DNA of 64,000 nucleotides from Corticium candelabrum (lineage: Eukaryota > Porifera > Homoscleromorpha > Homosclerophorida > Plakinidae). Of the stretch, positions 50,801 through 60,500 are shown piece after piece. The position numbers and the translations under genes are program-made. The notes under the pieces were generated by a model that was not told where the DNA came from, did no database searches, and saw only the letters and a program-made list of their open reading frames with translations. Where the stretch lies: positions 1,805,731-1,869,730 of the forward strand of contig NC_085103.1 in assembly GCF_963422355.1 (NCBI RefSeq), written 5' to 3'. Each line of letters begins with the position of its first letter. The first letter of the stretch is position 1.

Positions 50801-53800
50801 AAAGCGATAGACAGTATCAAGAAAGCAATCACACAGGTTCCAGTTCTCAAGTACTTTAATGACAAGGAAAGAGCAACTCTTCAGTGCGATTCCTCGGGAC
50901 TAAGAATTGGAGTAGCACTAATGCAAGGAGGACAACCAGTGGCTTATGCCAGTCGAGCTTTAACTTCTACGGAGCAGCAATATGCGCAAATAGAAAAAGA
51001 ACTGCTATCAATATTATTTGGTCTAGAGAGGTTTGACACATACACATTTGGACGGCAAGTCAGAATACAAACAGATCATAAACCTCTTGAAGCTTTGCAC
51101 AAGAAACCGCTACACTCCGTTCCCAAAAGATGGCAACGAATGTTTCTACGCATGCAGCGTTATGATGTGACCGTAGTCTACAGAAAAGGCAAGCACATGT
51201 TCTTAGCAGATACCTTATCGAGAGCCTATGTAGCTGATGAAGGCAGTGATACATGCCTTGATGGAGAAGTGCTACATCTGGATGATGAGGATGCAACAGA
51301 GTATCTACCTATGACCCGAACTAGTATTGATATGTTACAGCAAGGAACACAGACAGATGAAACACTGATGCAGATGAAGAATATGATTCAGAATGGATGG
51401 CCAGAGCACAAGAACAATGTTTCACAGTCAATTAGGCAGTACTATGATATTAGAGATGAGCTGTTATATCAGAATGGTATCATCTTTAAGTGTGATAGAG
51501 TCATTGTTCCTCATAGCTTGAAAGCAGCAATGCTAGATAGAGTTCATTATGCTCATATAGGCATGAACGGCTGTCTGAGACAAGACAAAGAGTGTATATA
51601 CTGGCCCGGCATGGATGCGGAGATACGAGAGTATGTATCTAGATGTTCTACTTGCAGAAGCTTTGATGTAAAGCAGCCCAAGGAGTCTTTGATTAGTCAC
51701 ACTTTTCCTCTACGACCATGGGCAAAAGTTGGGACTGATATTTTTCATTTTCAAGATTATGAGTACCTGATGACTGTGGACTATTATAGTTCTTTCGTGG
51801 AAGTCGATCGCCTGGAAAAGGCCACTTCAAAAGAAGTCATCAAATGCTTGAAGAGACACTTCTCATGGTATGGCATCCCTGACACAGTTGTCAGCGATAA
51901 TGGACCGCAATATTTGTCTCAGGAATTCGTTGAGTTTTCCAGGAATTGGTCGTTTCAACATACCGTCACAAGCCCATACTATTCCCAATCCAATGGCAAG
52001 GTGGAAGGATCGATCAAGACAGTCAAAAGAATGATGAAGAAAGGCGCTGCAACAGGCAGTAATCCGTGGTTATGTCTATTAGATTATAGAAATACTCCAA
52101 CTGAAGGTTTACAATCAAGCCCTGTGAAGAGACTAATGGGAAGACGAACGAAAACGAGATTACCAACCCCAACAAGTTTGTTGAGACCTGAAATTCATGA
52201 TGAATCGGAAGCTATTAGACGACAAAAGCTAAAACAAGCACATTACTATAACCAGGGAAGCAAGGATTTGCAACAATTGAAGCTGACACAGATAGTGAGA
52301 GCACAACCATCTGGACAACACAAGACATGGAGAAAAGCAATGGTGACTAAGCAAGTGGGAATAAGATCGTACGAAGTTGAAACAGAGGGTGGAACTTATG
52401 TACGACGAAATAGAAGACAACTACGAGCTACAACTGAAGATCACAACACCAGCACAGCTGATCCAGCAGTAACACGAAAACAATCAGATGCAGTGACCAA
52501 ATCTAGTCCAACTACCAAGTCTATCATTGCACAACCAAGACCACAATTACAGCAGAAGCCTACCACCACCAGGAGCGGAAGAACAACCAGACCTCCTAAG
52601 TATTTGAAGGATTATGTAACAAAGTAACATATACTTTGGTTCACTTGTTTTTTGTTTTTTTTTAAAGAAAGAAGGATGTATGGTAATTAGTAGAGTTATT
52701 AATATTGATCACTGACTGTAGAGTAGAGTGTATGAACACAACGTGAGTAGTAGTGCTGTACACTAGAGTAAGGTGTATACCAAGAGAGTAATACATATAC
52801 AATACAGACGTTGCTGCCATTGCAGGGAAAGGTGTATTAAACGTGGCAGTTACTCAAAGAGCAAAAATAGGCCGATTTTGCTTTGTCAATATTTCTACAG
52901 TCACTTTGAGACATTGTCACTTCAAAGACATTACTGGGGTTGTGGGGAATAAGCATATCGAGCATGACAGCTCTTTGACATGCGTACAAAGATGAATCAA
53001 GATATATTTCAAGGCCCAGCCAAAAGATATCTTGCCTTCTTCAACGTTCCGGCAACAAACGATATGCTCTGTGCATACAGTCTGAGGTCACGAATGGCCA
53101 GTTTAAATTAGGTAAAGATCCGATGTGTCGTTACAGAAAAGTTCACGCATAACTGGAGGCAGGTGTGATTGGCAGAAAATCACATCATCCCCATAAAAGT
53201 CTGGGAGATGCAGGGTTCAAAAACCGGTCGCCAAGTCGCCATATGGCAATCTCTAGACTAATCAAGCCTAGGAAGTTGCCATGCCGTACGAATGGTAAAC
53301 TGTGACAAAGGTAGACTTCCCGAATTTCTGAAATTAGTAGGAGCTTGAAAACTAGCGACTGTGACGAAGGCAGACAATCCAAATTTCTGGAATTAGTAGG
53401 AGCTTGAAAACTAGTACAGCATATTCTGGGTACACAAAACCTGAACTTTTCTGTCTACATGAACGTAAACTGTCCACCCGTGTGTTCCGTGATCCTAGTG
53501 CGCTGAAGCACATGCACAAGGAATGACATTTACCTGCACCTGGGAAACACTTAGGTAATTAATTAATTAAAGAAACCGCACAATAAGCTCGATTTTGACT
53601 GGCTTCTCGTACAATGGCACGCATTCAGCACTTACAAAACTTGAAATGTGCAACAGAAGTTGAAGCCAGGTACTAGTTTCTTGCCTCGTTGCCAACTAGA
53701 TTTGATGGCTAGGGATCTGACACCAGACAATGCTCCTGCAAATCTAGATCTGGGCACAGAAGGAAACTGCCTCCCTTTTCCGGGGCACAAAAATTGCCAT

Positions 53801-54441
53801 TAAAAACTACGGCTTCGCACTGTTCTTGAGCTCGTGCTTAATAACATCAGTTGCTGCAAGGATCGAGCTGACAAGGTGTCAATGGAGTCTGGTTTCTCTC
53901 TGCCTCACCATCTATTTGTCTAGTGTTACTTATGGTAAGAACTTCAAGTGTGAGACAACGAAAATATGGCATGTGTGCATGATGTCTGCACAAAGAGACC
54001 GTGGCCTTAGTGTAACAAACTGTTAGTCAGTTAGTCAGTTTATAACTCTAGGATGTCCCAACCCTTGAAACCTAGATATTACTCTAGAAAATGAAGCGCC
54101 TTCTGTGCCTGCATGTGGTGACATTGCCGCATCATACTATTGAACTAGGATGAGTTTAGCAAAAAGTAAGTAGCTATAAGACTGTTTGACTAATAACTTC
54201 TGAGCATCACAAGTAGGCGTGGCCCTCGTACATTTATTTAGCGCCATGGCATAATAAGAATTGCTTAGCCGTCCAACATTTCTTAGGTTTTTTTAGCCCT
54301 GAGATGACAACAATCTCTCTGTCGAGCTGCATGGATTCAGCACATGCAAGACAAATTCGTTGGCGCTACGACTTTCCTTCTCCTAATCGTATTTTACATA
54401 CGAATACACATATACACACAGAGACAGACAGACAGAAACAT

Positions 54442-54532
<91 letters not shown>

Positions 54533-57500
54533 GTGATCAACATGTTATGAAGCATAAAACCTGGTTTACAATATAAGCAAATTGTGTGAGTGATTGCTGG
54601 TAGCGCGAATGGACTGCTGTTCTCTCTTTCTGCTGCTGTAGCCTGTTTACAATATAACAGTGCAGGACAAGGGTTGTGTGTAACGTGAGTGCTAAAGAAT
54701 TAAGCACGCTAAATTCTGTGAAAACTTCGAGATATGTTTCCCAAGACAGGTGATATGAAGTTCACGAATAATTGGCTGCTGTCCAGTGGTAGATGCTAGC
54801 CTTGCTGCTGAAATAGCACTTGATCATATTTTGAGCGGCTGTCCGTTGTCTGAGCAGCTGTCTGTTGTCTGAGCAGCACGCCCGTCTTCCGCTACTCTCC
54901 AGCTGTTTTTGCGTGTTACAATACAAGCAGCTCCAATAAAAAGATAGCATGTTTGAACTACTGGCAGCCGCTCACACAGCGAGTCATATTGTAAATCAGG
55001 CTTTAGGTATAACTCCATGTGCATACAGCAATATTCCGTCTTCCTAATGGCAAGCATCTCACCTGAAACATACGATACTTGTCCTTCAACTGAGCTGCAG
55101 TGCGAGAGCTGTGAAAGTTGAATGCATTCAGAATCACCTGCCATCGCTGACCAAACACTTGGACACCACGTTTTAGATCTTGTAGCTCCCATTTCGAGAA
55201 AGGCACAAAAGATGGCTACGTATTGGGACAATTAAAAAAGAAAAATGAAAAAATGAGAAAGCAAACCTGGCATACAGATTCATCTGAGTCCATAGGAAAA
55301 TCAAACACTGATGCCTTGTTGTGTTTGTTCATCGAGCCATGCGAGATTCTGTCTCTTGTAGAATGTTCTCTGAGTTGCCGAGCCATTTCTTTATGATCTT
55401 CAACCATCTGACGATGATCAGAGCATGTGTGGCAACTTGACTTAAGAACATGGACAAAGTTCCAACTGTCAAGAAGAGGTCTATTTGCTTGCGGTGTACA
55501 AGCAGGGCATTGATCATTGTCACCATCTACTGACAGGACATTGTTTTCAGCTGACAAATTGCATGAGTGTGGCGAGGGAGAGGCAAACAGAGACTCTAAC
55601 TGCAGCTCTTTCAAAGGAGGTCTGAGATTCAGCTTTGGAGTGCTTGTTCGAAAATTAGGTGTCATCCTTATGTTAGTGCTACCAAATGCAGAGTGAACAG
55701 GAGTAAAGGGCAAATAATGTGCTGAATGCAAAGATGGAGTAGAGACACATGGATGTTTTCGAAAGTGCAGAGGGGTAGCAAAAGCAAAGAGGTGTGTACT
55801 AGACTCTGTCTTCCTTCGCTTCCAGATTGGGGTTGAGCAGTTGGAAGGCAAGGATCTCGATTTCTGGACTTGATTATGAATAGACGGGACAGCTGTAGAG
55901 AGCAGTACATCAGGTTCTTCTTTGTCATATGATTGTGCCGACAATGTACCAAACATGGGGACATTGAATAAGCTCTGACTTCTAGATTGACTTGGCTCCT
56001 TCATAGTGACTATGTTTGAAGACCGATATGGTGGAGCGTTAAACAATGAAGGTGCAGTATGAGCATCAGTAAGTAGCGAAGCAATTTGATCCCCCTGTTG
56101 TTGGACGACGGCGTTGACATCTGCATCACCTAAAATGAGAAAGAAATCTGCGATAAACTGTAAAGTTGAGAAGGTGTGCAAAATGTGTTGCTTGTCACCT
56201 TCACAAGATTTGAGACAGCATTGCAATATATACGTTATGGCAAACTTCAACTGCTCACTCTGTCACAAACAAAGGTGCAGGATATAAACATTTATCTGCT
56301 TCTACAGGTCACTCGATGTAGAGTACCTCCAGTTTTTGATAGAATGACAATATCATTGTTACAATAATTTGGTGTCTGTATTTCAAGATGTTTGTCAATA
56401 AAGAAGAGGATATTAATTATTAATAAATTCCCAAAGAAGCATTAAAAGGACCGTAGCCAAAAGCATACATTTCCTAGTAAAATCAATTAATTAATCTGTT
56501 GGAGGTTGGCTAATTAATCTGTTTGCAAACATAAAAGAGCTGCACCCTAAAATCAATGTGAATAACGCCATTTGATAAGCACTTAACAGCAACAGCAGCA
56601 GCAATTTCTATTTACTTATGAGTCATAGTCTGTAAATGTTTTATATATAATCTTCAAGCCATTTCCAAGCTACAAAACCATATCACCATTGCAACCTAGT
56701 AACCCTATAAACTAATCTGGGCAACCTGGGTTTGTAGGTGTGCTTACATATATCAAAACTATTCTGTTTAGTGCTATTGCACACCCACTTGTCTGTATAT
56801 TTGTCCTTCTGTCATCATGTCTGCCATTCTGTCACCTCTCATATAAATCTCATTGCAAGTTATCCGCATTACCTAAACAGTGTTCGAAATTCCCACTTGC
56901 CTACTCGACACTGGCGAGTTGAAATCAAAATCGGCGAGTGGAAGCTAGCTGTCCACTTGTGGGACTAACGGCAAAGTGGGTAGGAGTATACCTAATTTTA
57001 GTCAGGAGGTGATGAGTTTCACACATGTATGCTGTAGGGCTAATGTGTACTTTGGCACTTGACCTGTGTGGCAGACGTTGGCTGTTGTATGTCTACCTAA
57101 TCTGATAAAATTATAACTGTACTTGAGTTGTCATTGTAAAAGGATAGTTACTATCTAAATCAGCAAGGGGTAAAAACAGTAAATAGCTAAATGCAGCTGC
57201 TAAAACTGCAATCTCATTTACACTTATCATATAAAAAACAACTAAAAGCCACCGCAAATAGATAGCTGAAGGAACCTGCTGTGGAAGAGTCTAGAGATTG
57301 CGGCTGCAAAATCTTGCTTGTGAAACCAGACATGCATGATGACTTCAGAGCTCGAAATAACAGCCCGACATCGGGCAATGTCCAATCAATATAGCTATTT
57401 GTCCGGGCAACTGAATCTATGCGCAGACATCCTAGTCCGGTCATCAATCTGAACTGTAGCCAAGGAATCTTGATTTTGTTAACCAATGTAAGCTTAGAAC

Positions 57501-60500
57501 AAGCTAGAGCAAACTGTTGAGCATCTAACTTTAGCGTGTACACACACAAGGCAGTATCCTATGTCTGCTGCATCACAGGTGGTCACAGGTGAAAGTAACA
57601 CGTTTAAGTCTTTAGGTGTTTTACAATAATAAACAGCTGATGTTGCCATTTTAGGTGTTGTGTTAATTAACATGTGGTTGGGTTGAATTCATATTTCTGG
57701 CAGTTGCAGGTCTTGAATGTGTCTAGCCATCCCATTCTTTGGCCAGCCATCCGTTGAGTGTAGTCCTGCAACTAGGCCACTGCCCATCTCTTTCTATGCA
57801 ATTGTAGCAGGCTTAACATATTGGCATAGTTTCACATGCTGATGATAGGTGCCATGGGCTAGCCTCGTCCCAAGACTCTCTCGCGCTAGTCTTGTCTGGT
57901 GCCCATATGACAATTCCAGGCATACGGGCACCGGACAAGACTAGCACGAGAGAGTCTGGGGACAAGGCTACTATGGGCTATCACAAATCATTTAGTTTAG
58001 TTTCAAAGCTTGTCTTTCATTTTTGAGTTCCCGACGATTGATTTACGTTCCTTCAGAGTGGAAAACGTTGCAGCATCAATTCTGCCGGAAGAATCACCGT
58101 CTATTTACCTACCAGTAATGGTGAAAAGTTGGGAATTGCCTCTTTTGGTCAGCAAGCGCTTTCGCATTTGTAGAAGAGAACCAACATAAAATTTGAATGA
58201 AAACGGCAGAGTATTATGCTGATCAGTTTCTAGGTGTTTGTGTTCATTGCATTATATAATAGTATAATTATGGATGCAAATAGTGAAAGAGTGCCAAGGT
58301 ATTATTAAAATTAATTCAAGTTACCTGAAACAAAATCGCTATCCCAGTAAGGCAGTGGGCTTTATGCCCTAAATGGCACCTACTAATCTGGTTGCTAGGG
58401 CTCAAAGAGGTACATGTAGTGTACATGTGCATAATGCTGCATCATGAAGTCCACAGAGCAGCGACAACAGCTCTTTATGTTTATGGATACATTATGAATA
58501 TATATATATATATATTATACAGTATTACATTATATGCTATATTATGATATTGTACATTTTGTGAACGTCCGATCAAATTTGGTGGAAGTCTGGTCAAAAG
58601 CTACTTTGGTCGGACTTTTACGTCCGGCCAACTTTTCTTCCTTATTTCGAGCACTGGACTTGTTCTGAGAAATCTTTGTCTGTTGCAATTGTCATATACT
58701 ATTAATGTCTAATACTGCTAGCTTTTACCTATTAACTAATTACATGCATGTTATGATAACATTGTGGTTCTGATCAACATTTAGATTTTGGTGATGTCCA
58801 AATTGAGTATTTATCACAGCACTTTTCAAATCCACTTACGAAGCTAGGTTTTAGCCCAACAATTTGCAGGTTGGAGTGGGGAGAGTTGAAGCTGTTTGTA
58901 AACGATTACATCAAGCACAATGAAATGAAGACTTTATAGCAATGTGGCAGAGCATTCTTGAATGCAATGATGCTGCGAATATGAAGAATGTTTTGACTTT
59001 AGTCCAAATGATGCTGGTTCTCCCAATGCATACAGAAGACATTAAAAGAAATTTCTCACTGGCTATTCCAGTTAAAAGTGACCGGAGAAACCGTTTACAA
59101 CAGTCTACAGTTAGTGACTAAATTGATGATGATAAAGCTAGAGACATTTGATCCTACACAGGCTATTTCTTCATGGTCAAATCGGGGCAACCTACATGTA
59201 AAAGGCGTCCTTACACCTTATGACAAAAATTTGTCTAGAACAAAGAAGCAAGAATGATGACGTGGACGAAAATAAAATCTAATGCACTTAATACTGTTTT
59301 TGGTTGTAAAACAATGTCAATCAGTGATACACATAAGTCTAGTAGTTACATCAGATTCTGTTACAATCCATCACTACAGCAAAGCACAGCAGCTGCTGGC
59401 TACTTCGACAAATGAGTCAACAGGTTGAAACGACGGTTATCACTTGTACTAACTTTTAATTATATCTTGCTTGTTTATTAATAAATAATTAGATAAAAGG
59501 AGAAGTGTGTAGCTACCATAGTTTAACATTGAAATAAATTTACCAGGTTCGAAAAACCAGTCGCCAAGTCGCCAAATGGCGATCTCTGTCACAGGAATGG
59601 CGACAAGCCAAGCGTAGGAAGTCGCCATGCTGTAGGAATGGTAAACAGTGACGAAGATAGACTATCCAGATTTTCGAGTTTAGTAGGAGCTTGAAAACTA
59701 GTACGGCGTAATCTGGGTACACAAAAACCTCAACTTTGCTGTCTATATGAATGCAAATTGTCCACGATCCTAATGTGCTGAAGCACGTGCACAAGGACTG
59801 ACATTTACCTGCGCCTGGGATTCACTTACATAATTAATTAATTAAAGAAACTGCACAATAAGCTCAATTTTGACTGGCTTCCCGCACAATGGCGTGCATT
59901 CAGTACTTACGAAACTTGAAATGTGCAACAGAAGTTGAAGCCAGAGCAATTCTAGCTGAGATCGGCGAATACACGTACCAATATTCCCAGAAGCCAGTTA
60001 CTAGTTTCTTGTCTCCGTGCCAACTAGATTTGCTGGCTAGGGATCTGATAGCTGTGGGTGCAGACGGAAACTGCCTCTATCGTGCCATTCTTTGCTTTTT
60101 GCAAATTGCCATCAAGAACTACGGCTTCGCACCGTTCTTGAGCTCATGCTCAATTACATCGGTTGCTGCAAGGAACGCGCTGACAAAGTGTCAATGAAGT
60201 CTGGCTTCACGATCTATTTGTTTAGTGTGCATGACGTCCGCACAAAGAGACCGTGGCCTTAACCTACAAGTATTTTATGTCTCCATTACTATTTAGGCTT
60301 CATACCGACGCATCATGTGATTCCTAATTGAAAGTATATTGCAACAAACTGTTGGTCAGTTGGTCAGTATATAAACTGTAAGATGTCCCAACCCTTGAAA
60401 CCTAGATATTAATCGAGAATGAAGCGCCTTCGGTGCCTGCATGTGGTTACATTGCCACATCATACTATTAAACTAGGATGAGTGTAACAAAAAGTAAGTA

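Larger units (their letters stand above)
48341..52806 (+). mobile_element. Young Ty3/gypsy LTR retrotransposon
   Basis: LTRs of 130 bp (48341-48470 and 52677-52806) differ at about three positions. GACG flanks both sides (48337-48340 and 52807-52810) as a 4-bp target duplication. It lies antisense to the TERB1-like gene within its longest intron. Gag and pol share one frame for most of their length. It is close to intact, but gag has two frameshifts near its start. Confidence 0.92.

Noticed and set aside
57214..57549. 111-codon minus-strand frame as a TERB1-like exon
   Set aside because: It spans the terminus of the nested hAT-like element and shows no armadillo pattern.
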